Positions 33,556 through 44,759 of a DNA stretch of 64,000 bases are shown piece after piece (positions within the stretch are counted from its first letter, which is position 1; every line of letters starts with the position of its first letter). Origin of the DNA: Dicyema japonicum (Eukaryota > Dicyemida > Rhombozoa > Dicyemidae); the NCBI GenBank assembly GCA_011109175.1, contig RDEW01000052.1, forward strand, positions 124,001 through 188,000, given 5' to 3'. Both the position numbers and the translations under genes were made by a program. Under the pieces are notes generated by a model, which saw only the letters and a program-made list of their open reading frames with translations, was not told the origin of the DNA and did not search any database.

Positions 33556-35715
33556 CTAAATTATAAAAATAACAACATTATAATATGTCCGGAAAATTTC
33601 AGCATAATAATGAATCTCCTTCATATTGGATAGTAAACAAATATTCTCAATTTTCATAAGAATGTTATGAGAAATAAAAATTTCCACATATTCAGGTCCT
33701 ATTATAACATAAGGAATATCGATTACTCCTTGCTAGAATAGCACATTCCCTCACAGCCCAAAGCCAAATTCGGTTATCTGTGTTTGCATCCAATAAATTT
33801 ATCGTGGACTTTATTGACCTTAAGATAGAATATAGGAAACAATACCTATCGTAATTATCGCAAACTACACGAGGAAGATATTTTATTGCCTTAACAATAG
33901 AATCTAGAATGGGTTGGCATGGATTCAAGTCGCTAAAATCAGAATTCAAAAATATAGGGAAAATAGCATTTGAATCAATTAATATCTGGCAGATACATCT
34001 CAAAACGGAAAAATTTATATAATAATCGTATCGATAATACATAGTTCTATTTAATAAACAACAATTTTACATTAAAACATTTAATAGACCATATTCCCAT
34101 ATTAAATGTTTGGAGTTAGAGCATTTAGCTATATTTTCCACGATTTTAATGATTGGAATTAATGTATATTTGTAATCAATTGGAGATAAGCAACATTTTT
34201 CGAGAAAAATATATATATAATAAATTCCATTATTATCAATAAACAAATTTAAATTCTTTTCATTTTCGTCTAACAATAATAATTTTAGATAACTAGAAGA
34301 AAACATAACAAATCAAATTTTGTAGTATCAAAAAAGTCTTTTGTTTTGAATTGTTCTACACATAACTAAAAATATATTGTCATAAACTTTGACAAGTCCT
34401 TCAAAATTGCCAACATAGGCTAGTAGATCAGTACTCACATTTTTCATGAAATAGTTATAATTACGAAAAGGAGAATCAAACCTTGAATGAAGTTTTATAA
34501 ACAAAAATGAAAATGCAGGAAGCTAAAATAAGAAGTAACAAACAAAAATAGAGATGTTCCAAGGTTTAAAATCGCCTAAAAACTGTATAAAACTCTAAAA
34601 TTAAGATATCAAAATCTAAACTGTATGTGTATAAGCATCATTTATAACATCTAAAAAAATTTCAAAAATAGTGCTATAAATGAGATATATGATACATAAT
34701 ATTTGAACTCGATCCGTTTCTGACTATTTTGTATAGAGTATTAATGAAATATATATTATAATGCATGTATCGACGTATAAACTATATTTAAATTATATAA
34801 TACTTTCCAAAATTGTTTTAATAATTTATTTTCAAATTTAAAATTAACAAAATCAATCATTCTCATAACATAGATAAATAGTTTTTTTTTATTATCGAAG
34901 TGTTGTAAAGACGAGATAAGTTTTTTTATAATTGATTGAGGATCATTCTATATTCTTTTATAAAATATACAGAATCGCTTATATTTTTACTGAAATGTAA
35001 AATTTTCTTTTGATGAAGTTTTTTAAATCCCTTTTTTCTGATTAGTCTAGAATTATTAAATTCAAAACTTTTTTAACTTTTTAAATACTTTTCCTTTAAT
35101 AAAATATCCAGATAAATTCACACAAGTAAGATTCTTGGCTTTTTTGAAAAGTGAAAAAAAATTACAGTCGTATCCTCTTAAATGTAATTAAGACATTGTG
35201 AAAATTTAAACGTTCCAGTTTATCAATTATTTTTAGTGTACTATTATAAATAGTCGTCGTTCTATTGTCTCCAAATAGATTGAGAGTGCGTAGTTTTCCA
35301 AATCCAGTCATAAATAGTTGATGTAGCAAATCTGGGTTATCATAACGCAACAGTGTGAATGATTTGACCGCATTCGGGGAAACTGCAAGAAAAGGATTCT
35401 TTTCTGATGAAAAAATCTTGCTTATTGTAATATTTGATAAATTTGGATAAACTCGAATCATATTAACAACGTCATTTATATCAACTTCTTCACGAGTCAA
35501 TTCAAGGCAAAAAATGTCTTTTCGTACTTTATTCGAAATCCCATGTAAAATTGGATCTTGATAAAGTGCAGGACATAAAATAAAATATTTTAATTCAGTA
35601 AAAATTCTTTTGGATAACATTTTTTTAGTCTTGTCGTTTAATTTTATAAATTTTTGTTTCTTAGAGTATTTTCGAATATTATTAATACATAAAGCATATA
35701 ATGAAGGTGTTTCCA
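33556..35715 (-). pseudogene. ZYG11-family E3-ligase substrate receptor, copy 1, with mini-introns and a 95-bp deletion
   Basis: ZYG11 proteins recruit substrates to CUL2-RBX1 ubiquitin ligases through leucine-rich and armadillo repeats. The N-terminus METPSLYALCINNIRKYSKK matches the ZYG11 start (SLLDICLNFL). Leucine-rich repeats follow (YPNLSNITISKIF, KLRTLNLFGD, KLERLNFHNVL). The armadillo part has LNLFIDNNGIYYIYIFLEKC, IVENIAKCSNSKHLIWEYGL and the signature IWLWAVRECAILARSNRYS (human LWAVWAMQHVC...NPSRYC). Frames join across GT...AG introns at 35,047-35,068 (22 nt), 34,948-34,970 (23), 34,523-34,543 (21) and 34,047-34,070 (24). Lesions are a 95-bp deletion at ~35,185 that shifts the frame, an indel near 33,735 and an unresolved break near 34,335. 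The stop assigned is TAG at 33,556-33,558. Confidence 0.75.
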
Positions 35716-35834
35716 TTTTATAACTTGAAAATATTTTAATGACCTTGATATGAATTATATTAATTTTATTTATTTGAATTTTATAAATATTTATTTTTTT
35801 ATAAAAATAAATACGTCTCTATTTGAAATTGAAT

Positions 35835-36480
35835 TTATTTATTCAAAAACCGGGTCAACAAGGAGATCCCTTCTGACCCCTCTTATTTTTCCTGAAAAAG
35901 TTGATGATGTGTGAGATCAATTAATCCACAAGCTAAATCTTTAGTAATCTCGACGTTTGCCAATTTAGAGGATCATTCAAAAAAACGTACAATTCATTAC
36001 TTAAAGCGTTACTTGCTTTAAAACACTTGGGCTCGGACATCAATCTTAACAAATCAAAGCTAATAAATCTCTCATATCCAAGCACCGGCTTTCTCCCTAT
36101 CAAGGAGTCTTTTAACGAACTGCTTCTGGGATCCCGACTGTGCAAGTTGATAAATTATATTTTCTCGGATGCTCACTCAGCGAAAAAGATCTCAAGAACC
36201 ATCTACTTTCCAAAAATGAAGAATTAACACGCCTCGCGAACAGCTTGTCATGTCTCGACACTCACACATCTTTTTTCCTGATAAGAAACAACATCGGACT
36301 ACCAAGCTTTATGTCTACTTTTATGTTTACCCTACTACAAACAATACAACAGTAAACATTCTATAGACAAATCTCTCAAACAATTCACTAATTAACGTCA
36401 CGAATATGGTTGGAAGCAATGTAAGCTTCCTTCCGAATTTTGGAACTAGAATTTGACTAAACTTGTCAGAAATGGAACGA
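35835..36480 (+). pseudogene. Family P RT fragment (in B1)
   Basis: Closely follows 16,115-16,900 of the full element: QQGDP near 35,855, SDINLNKSKLINLSYPSTGF (RT after the LDD box), LIKESF-type linker and SLSCLDTHTSFFLIRNNIGL. Internal deletions and frameshifts are present; it ends just before the SINE-like repeat. B2 has the same piece at 46,470-47,305. Confidence 0.8.
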
Positions 36481-36489
36481 CTCCGGCCG

Positions 36490-36810
36490 TGGTATTAGAG
36501 CAGTGGTATTAGCTCCGCATAGGCAGGACACACACTTTATTTAAGTAAAGAACAGTTAATTTTAACTAATCGTAGAACAAGGGAATGATCTTCACTTCTT
36601 TTTTCTTTTTCTTGTCTGGGTTTTTTTGAAAATCCAGTTCCGCACTGAGAGTCTACTGATGACGGCGTCACTCGTTAAGCTTTTTTAGCATCGTAGATGC
36701 GTGGAACCTTCCACCAGGTGAAAAGAAGCGAGAATTGAACGAGAATCGAACCCGTAACCTAAGTCACTTTAGCCCGACATAACCTACCACTATGCCACCC
36801 GGGTACACCA
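36490..36810 (-). repeat. SINE-like repeat, copy 2, with tRNA-derived head
   Basis: On the minus strand a tRNA-like head (36,804-36,732) is followed by a body shared with 7,540-7,770. It runs from GGTTCCACGCATCTAC (~36,705) to AATAAAGTGTGTGTCC and GCGGAGCTAATACCAC (~36,500). A 10-bp direct repeat (GTGGTATTAG) lies at its 3' edge. The repeat is absent from the equivalent place in B2/C2, so it inserted after, or was lost from, one unit. Confidence 0.55.
36732..36804 (-). tRNA. tRNA-like sequence (pseudogene or SINE head)
   Basis: Box A TGGCATAGTGG (36,787-36,797) matches the consensus fully. Box B GGTTCGATTCT (36,742-36,752) matches 10 of 11, with 34 nt between them, and a 5-bp T stem (ACGGG/CTCGT) forms. 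The acceptor ends and D stem do not pair and the anticodon arm is irregular, so it is not a functional tRNA. Confidence 0.45.
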
Positions 36811-37334
36811 AACACCTAACCACTATGCACTGTAAAAATAATCTGATAAAATAGATTCGATAGAATTCGTCAAAAATTAATCAAAATATTAAAACACTTA
36901 ATTATTATTGAAAATAATTATTTAATTAATCAAATTTAATTAGTTAAAGTCGATGTGCTTGCAGTGAGTACCAATTATTCACTCTTGCATCTTCCTGTGA
37001 ACTCAATGAGTTGATGAACGTTAAGCAGCTGTCATATTGTGATCAAGCATGGGGATACCATTAATAAGTAAATGGAATGCGAATCCCGAAAAGAAGATAT
37101 TCGTACATAGGTACAGTCTTCTTAGAATTTTCGCTATAACTTCGAATTAAGCATCACGTCCATCCATATTCGCAGTTTTGGGAACCCCTCCAGTGCAGTA
37201 GGAAAAGATATATACTTTCAAACCTACAACTAATAACAAAATGATGACACTACTCAAGAAGATTTTTATAATAGACATGATTTGTTATCAGAAAATCATA
37301 TTTGTTGAATTATCGCTCTACTTCTTGCCTTTCG
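36811..37334. other. No recognisable gene
   Basis: AT-rich, unique to unit 1. No frame or motif noted. Confidence 0.35.
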
Positions 37335-37720
37335 ACTGTCAACTTTTTCAACTCGTCAGATTTGTCTATTTCTACTATCATTCTTTCATTTTTATTGAAC
37401 AGGTAATGCCGGTTTTTTAATATATCCAGGGCATCAGTTCACGTTAACAGACCTTTCTGATAAACACCTGCCAGTCTATTGTTGTCGGCGAATTCCAACC
37501 AAGATTGTTTTTGACAATTCTCTGCCTCGCAAATTTAGAACTCGACATAAAAATAACTAGTGGGGTGAGGATAGAACATTGTGGAATCCCCTTTCTTAGC
37601 AAAAAATTGTGACTGAAAATCGTGAAATAGTCCCCAATTGTGAGAGTTTTTGATTTCAGTGGAAGTTATCGTTTGGTGTAATTTTTAGACAGCCGGTGAT
37701 TATTCTGATAGCAGATTTTT
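37335..37720 (-). pseudogene. LINE RT fragment (in C1)
   Basis: Minus-strand reading gives LTIGDYFTIFSHNFLLRKGI followed by PQCSILTPLVIFMSSS, the RT 'GIPQGSxLSPLLF' box. Then comes LEFADNNRLAGVYQKG, a degenerate YADD box. The frame TWTDALDILKNRHYLFNKNE continues to ~37,340. C2 keeps only the flanks (47,970-48,150). Family membership is unclear. Confidence 0.5.
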
Positions 37721-39104
37721 AGTCATTAGTATTTTTTGACTTTTGTTATTGATAAACGAAAAAAATAACAGAGGATGCCTGATTCACGTGATCAAGAAAC
37801 AATCCGACCCCAACGACCTTGGGTAGGATCAAGGGAGAACCATCGAACCAAGCTGAGAGCCTGGATTAAATTTGTCTGATCACTTAGTTTGTTTTTTATC
37901 AGCTTAAAGCTGCTCTTAGAATAAAAATATTATAATCCCACTCAGTCTTTATACTCCGTTTTTAATTGCAACATAAACTTCAAAAGGATCGCTTTTACAA
38001 CTAAATAGGCGACCTTACGCTCAGATTTGGGAAAATGCAAAAAAGAGTTCATAGATGGATCAGCTCTCAAAAATGGAAAATAATGGTGGGATTTTCTGTG
38101 CGAGAGTGCTAGTAACAGAAGATCACAGTTCGAAGGGATCCTCGTTCACTTATTAATGGTTAGTGATTCAGAAATTATCGAATGTGGCTTTTGAATAATA
38201 ACACAGTTTGGCTTTGACGATATTTGTGTAGAATTACTGACTCAGCTAAAAATATCAATGTCAATCGTTGATATTTTTAAAAGCAATCATTATTTTATGG
38301 AAATGTCACAGATTCAGAAAAGTGATGTATATTTTGGGAGTTGACTTTCAAAACTTTTGACTTGAAATAAATAACTGTTCTCAAGAACGTTTTTGAAAAA
38401 AATTGCCTTAGTATTATACGACTTTTGACGTCACTCGTATGAGGGTTATGCTTGTTGGAGTTCTTTTAATTACTTTTTACTTTTTTAACTAAGGATTAAT
38501 TTTAAAACTTATGTCAACAAGATCGGTAGCAATGTAATGGAATTGCGCGGTTTGATTGCAAACTTCAAAGTGGACATTGGGGTTGTTCAATAGTCAAAGC
38601 TTTCTAAATCAGCACCCACTCTTTTTTCTTAAAGATTCGTTGTATAACAAAAGAACCTTGTAAAAGGATCTGATAGAGGACTCAATTACCAGGAGTTAAA
38701 TTGCATCCAAAAATGTTACAGCAGTGTGTCCTCTATGTGGGGGATAATAATTTGGAAAAGATATCTATTGACTATTCACGTCGAGACTTTACATATGGTT
38801 ATTCTCTTTGTGTGTCATCGTGTTCAAAAAGTGTAATAACTATGCGATGGAGGACTGGCTGTTATACCGCGAAACGAGAACATGAAACACTTTATTGAAC
38901 TCAACACTAAGTTTCTATAGTATCACTCATTGATTTGGATTATTTACGTGCTCGATCGTTTCTCAGATACCATAAAACTGGGGCTCTCAAACTCAAATCA
39001 ATGCATGGGCCATTTTTTAGATTAATTAATTTTTTAACTTTTAAATTTACAAAAGAAAAGTTAATTTTTTAATAAAGCTTGCAATATTGCTGGATATTCA
39101 AATT
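37721..39104. other. No identified gene (part of C1)
   Basis: Shared with 48,150-49,515. A plus-strand frame at 38,701-38,898 (VLYVGDNNLEKISIDYSRRD) begins at TTG and has a counterpart at 49,150-49,340. No domain is recognised. Confidence 0.35.
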
Positions 39105-39330
39105 TATAAAAGTTGGTTAAAAGATCATCATGATTGTATTTCATTACAAAAACAAATTAATTTCTCGTCTCAAAGCAAAAAATATTTTCAGTACATTTTC
39201 TCGAATCAACCATCTCACTTTAATACAACAATTCTCAGATTCACTATTCATAATTGACAAGAAAGAATTTGCCTATGTTTCAGAGATCTTTCACCGATAA
39301 AGTTACACATTTAACGACACATTCATAAAA
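39105..39330 (-). pseudogene. hAT transposase remnant (in C1)
   Basis: Corresponds to 49,980-50,190 of the better copy: the minus-strand ...RWLIRENVLKIFFALRREIN region is recognisable, but the part downstream of it has been deleted to ~39,105. Confidence 0.5.
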
Positions 39331-39581
39331 TCATTAATATTTTATTCAAATCCGATTTAATAAAAAGGATTTTAGTTTTTGTGCTTTTTCGTATCGCAAT
39401 TGTCCACATGAAAGTCATAGTCATCTTTATGGTTAAACTCGTAAGACTTTATTATTATACTCTTTTCTTATTCCAGTTATTCATACAGATCATGCATTGA
39501 AATTTTTGATTCAAATCTATAATAAATTACAAATTTAAAAATTCACGTGTGGTCTTTGGTCTTGTGCGTAATTGTATCATC

Positions 39582-42045
39582 ATGGAGCGTCGTTCATACA
39601 ATGGATCAACACACATTACACCCAAGAGACTGGACAGTACATGCTCTACATGCGGTTTTGGCAATGCACGCAAATATTGACTTTTCTGCTCGTCTCGGCG
39701 TGAATTTTTCTACCTCGGATGCATAAAGATGTCTCAGCGGGCTGCGTGCTCGCTCTGCCTGTGGATCTTCAGTGTCTGCATGGGAACTGGTCTGAAAACC
39801 CAGAGGATCATTCCAAACAAGCACGTTGAACCAACGAGCCTCTAGACTTCAATGATATGGACAACTTTCTTGTCAGATCTAAGGAAAGCCAGAAAGATCC
39901 CAATCAGGTTCCAAAGATCCGTCCAAATCCCCGCGGCTACATGCCTGGCCTCTGCAATTGACGATGCTCTCACGTCCGACGACCTGGAGGACTGGCTAAA
40001 ACTTCTCAGTTTTGCTTCGATGGCCCTTGGAATTCCATTTATCGACTCAAAGGGAGATCAATGGAATACAAAGGAAAGCACGACACTTGGGAACTCCCTT
40101 TCTTCAAAAATGAAGACGAACATCCAGGTTTTTTATGTGCTTTCTCTCAGCAAGACGGAAGTCAAGAAATCAAGACATTTTGATTCCTATCCTCCGGTTT
40201 ATTTGAATGGCCCTGAAAAACTTAAAGAGAGAGTGAACCGCAAACTATTCGAAGGCGACGTCCGAGCGGCGTTGCGCGTCGTTGCCAGCGACGAAACTGT
40301 TATGGCTGCGACACCTGAGATGATAGAACTACTCAGACATAAACATCCATGTGCTCCGGAAGATTACCGCCCATTCGTGCTTCCGGGAAATTTGTCAAGG
40401 ATGACCGTCACCGAAGGCGAAGTGCGACGCGGCATTTCGTCGTTTGAGGCGAGTAGCAGTGGAGGTATTGATGGCTTGCGGCCGGGTCACATCGAGTATC
40501 TTACGGCGGAAGCTATGCAGAAGCTGGCTGCAACCTTGTCAAATCAATTACAAAACTGGTTATGCGTATTTTGAACGGAGATATTTCTTCCCACGCAAGG
40601 GAGATCTTTTTCAGTGCACATTTATTGGCCTTCAAAAAACCTAAAGGGGGGGTCCGCCCTATCGCAGTAGGCAACTATTTCAGAAGGCTGACAGCGAAAA
40701 TCGCGTGCAGCATTGTCTGTCCAAGAATATCTGAAGAATTTCCTCCCTTCAACTGGGGGTTAGTGAAAGTAACGGATGCGAGGTGTTTTTTTGGAAAGAA
40801 GGACGAACGAAACCCATACATTGGGTTAAGCTGGACATCTGCAATGCCTTCAATTCATTGAAGAGGGATCAAATTTTTGAAACTACAAGCAAACGAGCCC
40901 CGGAACTTATTCCACTTGTCTTCCTCGCTTACGTAACCAATTCTTCACTGGTTTTCGGGGACAAGATTATCTGTTCGGAGACCGGAGTAAACAAGGGGAC
41001 CCACTTGGTCCACTATTCTTCGCTCTGGCCATCGATGAATTTGTCCGCTCTATAAACACACAACTAAACCTTTGGCATCTCGATGACACCACAATTGGAG
41101 GTCCGTGGTGAAAAAGTACACGACGTTCTGTCAAATGCCGTGCCGGCACTACGAAACCTCGGACTTGAGATAAACATAAAGAAATCGGAGCAAATAATAT
41201 CACATACTCGGAGATTGAATTAATCAACGTGGTCAAGTTTTTCAACTCTGTACTACCTGGAATTACTGTCGTACTCAGGGAGCGGACATACTTTCTTGGG
41301 TGCCCACTTGACGAAAATGATCTGCTGAGCCATCTACTAACAAAAGAGGATGAACTCTCAAGAGTCACGGAGAAACTCACTTAACTCGATGGTCATACAG
41401 CGTTCTTCCTTTTGAAAAATAGCATCGGTTTGCCCAAACTCCTATAGGCTCTCCGATGCTCTCCCTGCTTCAAACATCGTGACATCCTCCTGTCACTAGA
41501 TAGGACATTGAGAAAATCAACTGAATTGCTCTAAACATTCACTTTGATCTGTCGAGTTGGAACCAATGCAAGCTTACTACACGCCTCGAGGACCGGGTTT
41601 CAGGTCGGCGCTGGAGATTGCCTATCCAGCATATGTGTCATCGATGTCAAGTGGAAGCCTTTTAGTCCAAGAAATCCTACGTATTACAACCTTACTCTCT
41701 TGGGAAAAGTCTTCGATGAAGCTCGTTGCGAATGGTGTAAAACTGATTTGGATATGCCGAACGATCCTTGGAGGCAACGTGACTGGGATGATATTTACTC
41801 CAAGAATATCTTCGACTTGCTAAAGTCTGAGGCTAACCAGCATCGTCTTGCATGCCTCGTGTCCGCCGCCAACCATGGGAGCGGAGCGTGGCTGGATGCA
41901 CTCCCGTGTTTCTCCCTGGGGACCCTATTAGACGATGACTGTATTCGGATTGGGATTGCACAACGCCTAAGAGCTGATGTTTGCGTCGAACACCAATGTC
42001 GCTGTGGAGGGATCGTCGATGCCAAAGGGCTGCACCCACTCTCGT
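39582..42045 (+). pseudogene. Family P element in C1, 3' truncated inside the nuclease domain
   Basis: ATG (39,582) starts MERRSYNGSTHITPKRLDST and a degenerate PHD finger (CSTC ... LGC ... SVC; the His is Tyr). Then the shared linker ARKIPIRFQRSVQIPAATCL and RT motifs follow: GGIDGLRPGHIEYLTAE, GGVRPIAVGNYFRRLTAKI, KLDICNAFNSLKRDQI, a frameshifted QGDP box and LWHLDDTTIGG. The nuclease begins with DDDCIRIGIAQRLRADVCVE and CRCGG...GLHPLSC, but the sequence breaks off right after that Cys. At least five frameshifts are present. Its counterpart in C2 starts at 50,433. Confidence 0.85.
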
Positions 42046-42103
42046 GCAAAAACATTGAAAATCTTTTAATCGAATTACAACTGAAACTATTGAAGGAGGC
42101 TAC

Positions 42104-42158
42104 TTCCATTCGCATCTATCACATTTTCTAGGTTTCTTAGCACAATTTCCACTGTGTA
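42104..42158. other. Remnant of segment A with the uninterrupted family E target site
   Basis: Matches 28,671-28,725 (TTCCATTCGC ... TTTCTAGGTTTCT) and continues directly into the sequence found at 31,377 on. It has a single ACTGTGTA (42,151-42,158). It is therefore both the only trace of segment A in unit 2 and the pre-insertion state of the family E element. Confidence 0.8.
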
Positions 42159-42659
42159 GATTTTTAAATTTAAACAATTTAGTTGTATTTTTTTAGTGAC
42201 GATTTATCAGACTGTAACATTTTTTAATAAAGAATTTGATTTTTAATAAAAAAAGTTTAAATAAAAAGCTACATCTATTTTAATGTTTAGTTAGTTATTT
42301 AAGTGACCTCATGTCTCTCCTAAGAGGATTCCGATTTGTCTGTGGGCCACGTAGTCTCTTATTATCACTCAGTCTTCGGATGCTTCTCGTAGAAACATCA
42401 TTGTGTATCTGTTTTAGACGGCTCCGGTCATTAGAGCTGGAAGGGGTTGATGAGACAGGTCACTGGTTGTTATAATAATTTTCTTTTGTTTAGGGATTTG
42501 CATAGAGAATGACAAAGATGGACTGGGCTACTGGCTTGGAAGTGGAACTGCGGAGCTCTCACTTCCAAATAGTCTCAAATGGGAAGGATTCCGATTCCCA
42601 ATGAAGATCATCAATAAGAGTTGATTGAGACATCCAGTAATTGTTCTGTGCCCCATGTT

Positions 42660-43127
42660 TTGGAATTTTGTAGTTCGTCTATAGAAGTGAAGAAAAGGGT
42701 GACCAACAAGTACTTGCATAGTTAATATAGGTTCGAATTAATTGTTTATATATGATGGTTGGAGTGTCTTCTTACAGAAAAAGAATGTTTTCAGTATGTT
42801 GAGTAGTGTTGTTTCAAATAAAATTTTTCGATATTAAAAAAAACTAATTTATTTAAAAATTAAAAAAATTATTTTTTAACGAATTCATTAATAAATTCTT
42901 CTAAATTTTCTAAAGGTTAATTGGACCAGAACACAAAATCCAGCACATTGAAAATCTCTTAATCAAATTACAACGGAAAATCTTGAAGGAAACTAGTTTA
43001 CCGAGCTGCTCTCTATTCCATACACTATCGAAATATCTACAATTAAACAGAAATTTTGAGCCAATGCCATGTCCAATGAAAAAAATCTGTTCAAAATTTT
43101 CGACCCCACCGAACTCGTCCTCTCCCT
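42660..43127. other. Sequence specific to B2
   Basis: Interrupts B2 relative to B1. Part of it (42,942-42,995, ATTGAAAATCTCTTAATC) resembles 42,045-42,100 just after the truncated family P element, so it may stem from the same local rearrangement. No gene is recognised. Confidence 0.4.
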
Positions 43128-44690
43128 TGTCGGTATGTGATTTCTTAGTTAGTTGAGAACATTTTGTTTCTTTCTCTATGACCAGTGATCTCCTCATAGA
43201 TTAATACAGGTCAACCTCCATTGAAAAAATCGAAGAGGAACCACTTATCTTCCAACTTTTCAGATACGGATGTAAAAGAAGCACTGCTAAATACAAAGAC
43301 TACATATTCCCACTGGCCAGATGAAATCCCTGTTATACAACTGAAAAATCTTGGACCTGAGGGAATCAGGACGCTTACAAAGATCTATAATTGGTCTTTA
43401 AATGGAAAACGCGATCCCCTCACTATGGAAACTCGCCTACATTTGCCCAATGTTAAAAATGGGAAAAACAAAACCGGACAGGTATCATTGCTATCTTAAA
43501 TGTCGAAAATTATGGAATTACTAGTTCTTCAGATCAGAGGAACAATCCCAGAGAAACCATTCTAACACGGATTTAAATCCCTTAACTCGACGGAAAAATC
43601 ACCTACTATCCCTGTGTGATTTTATTCGCTCAGAGTTCACCAACAAACCTAGGCAAAAAAAACAATTCTATTCTGTAGAAATTCTCAAGGTATTCGACTC
43701 CATCTCAAAAAAAGACTTTCCAGGAAACTCTTATCAGACGGATATTCCTGAGAATTTCAAACTCTGGCTGGTGAATTTCATCGATGAAAGAAAAAAACTA
43801 GTCTGTTTAGGAAATCTACGGTTGAATTCATGTTTAATTCCCAAATGGAATACCCCAAAGATCTCTTCTGTCCCCTATACTCTTCAACCTTTTCATGAAT
43901 GATATCCTGACTCCGGAGCATGAGGATGACCTTTTACTGAATTATCCAGATGATATTGTTATTGCATACAGGACCAATACGTTATGGTCACCACGGAGAG
44001 ATAACAATTATTTGTAATCTGCTTAATCTTCTGGTTAAATCAATACGGTCTGTCGATCAGCCCGGAAAAATCGGTTAAGTCTTTCCTTACCTCTGATAAG
44101 ATTATATCCAACAAGACAGCGTGGAGGCTGAAGCAGATGGAAGCAAGTTACCATTCCAAAAATGACAGAAGATCCAGGTAGTAGTATTCGACACCCATAT
44201 GACATAATTGCGCCACGTGGAAATTGTTTGAAACAAATTTGAAAAGAAAATCAACCTCATGAAAGGGATCTTGTCTCTACTCCAAACTTGCAATTGTTCT
44301 TCTTTATTGATGATATTAGTCAATCATTAGACTTTTTGAGTGTATTCAAATCCACCACTAATGGGACTTAAGGTTCGTTTTGTTAAAGGCACGTGCAATC
44401 ATTGACTATTTTACATCAGGAATTCTGATGAGTTTTTTTTGAGCAGACATGACCACATCAGTGGCCTACATGAGTTTGTCAACATACTTTACCGCATCAC
44501 TGATTTCTTGTTAAGAGAAAAGATTGGAATGTCAATTTGCAGCGACATTAGATTGTGCATCAGATTCTTGTTTCGAACAACCCAGTGACCAAATTCTACG
44601 TTTTAAATAATTTCTCTGTCGAGTATTCGTACTTGGTCCATTGGAAATGTTTGCGCTAAATTTAAATTTATTTAGTAATATTATTAATAA
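43128..44690 (+). pseudogene. Family J retroelement, RT region (in B2)
   Basis: Same content as 31,905-33,490: PDEIPVIQLKNLGPEGIRTL is intact. The LSPILFNLF-equivalent and the YADD box (here TAT CCA GAT, giving YPDD) are separated by additional frameshifts, so this copy is more decayed than the B1 copy. Confidence 0.7.
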
Positions 44691-44759
44691 AGAGATCACT
44701 GAATATGAATTTATCTTTATGCGCATTAATATAATTTAAATTTAAAATAACAACATTAT

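Larger units (their letters stand above)
31377..36480. repeat. Array segment B, copy 1 (B1)
   Basis: Recurs at 42,151-47,230, same orientation, near-identical over long stretches but with many 1-2-nt indels. B2 carries an extra ~470 bp at 42,660-43,127 and lacks 33,943-34,575. B1 lacks 95 bp present at 45,718-45,812. The first ~310 bp also occur at 59,259-59,580. Confidence 0.88.
37335..42045. repeat. Array segment C, copy 1 (C1)
   Basis: Recurs at 47,965-51,540 in the same orientation. C2 lacks about 37,402-37,570 and 40,470-40,883, and everything after ~41,100. C2 holds ~450 bp (hAT) that C1 has lost at 39,105-39,134. Confidence 0.85.
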
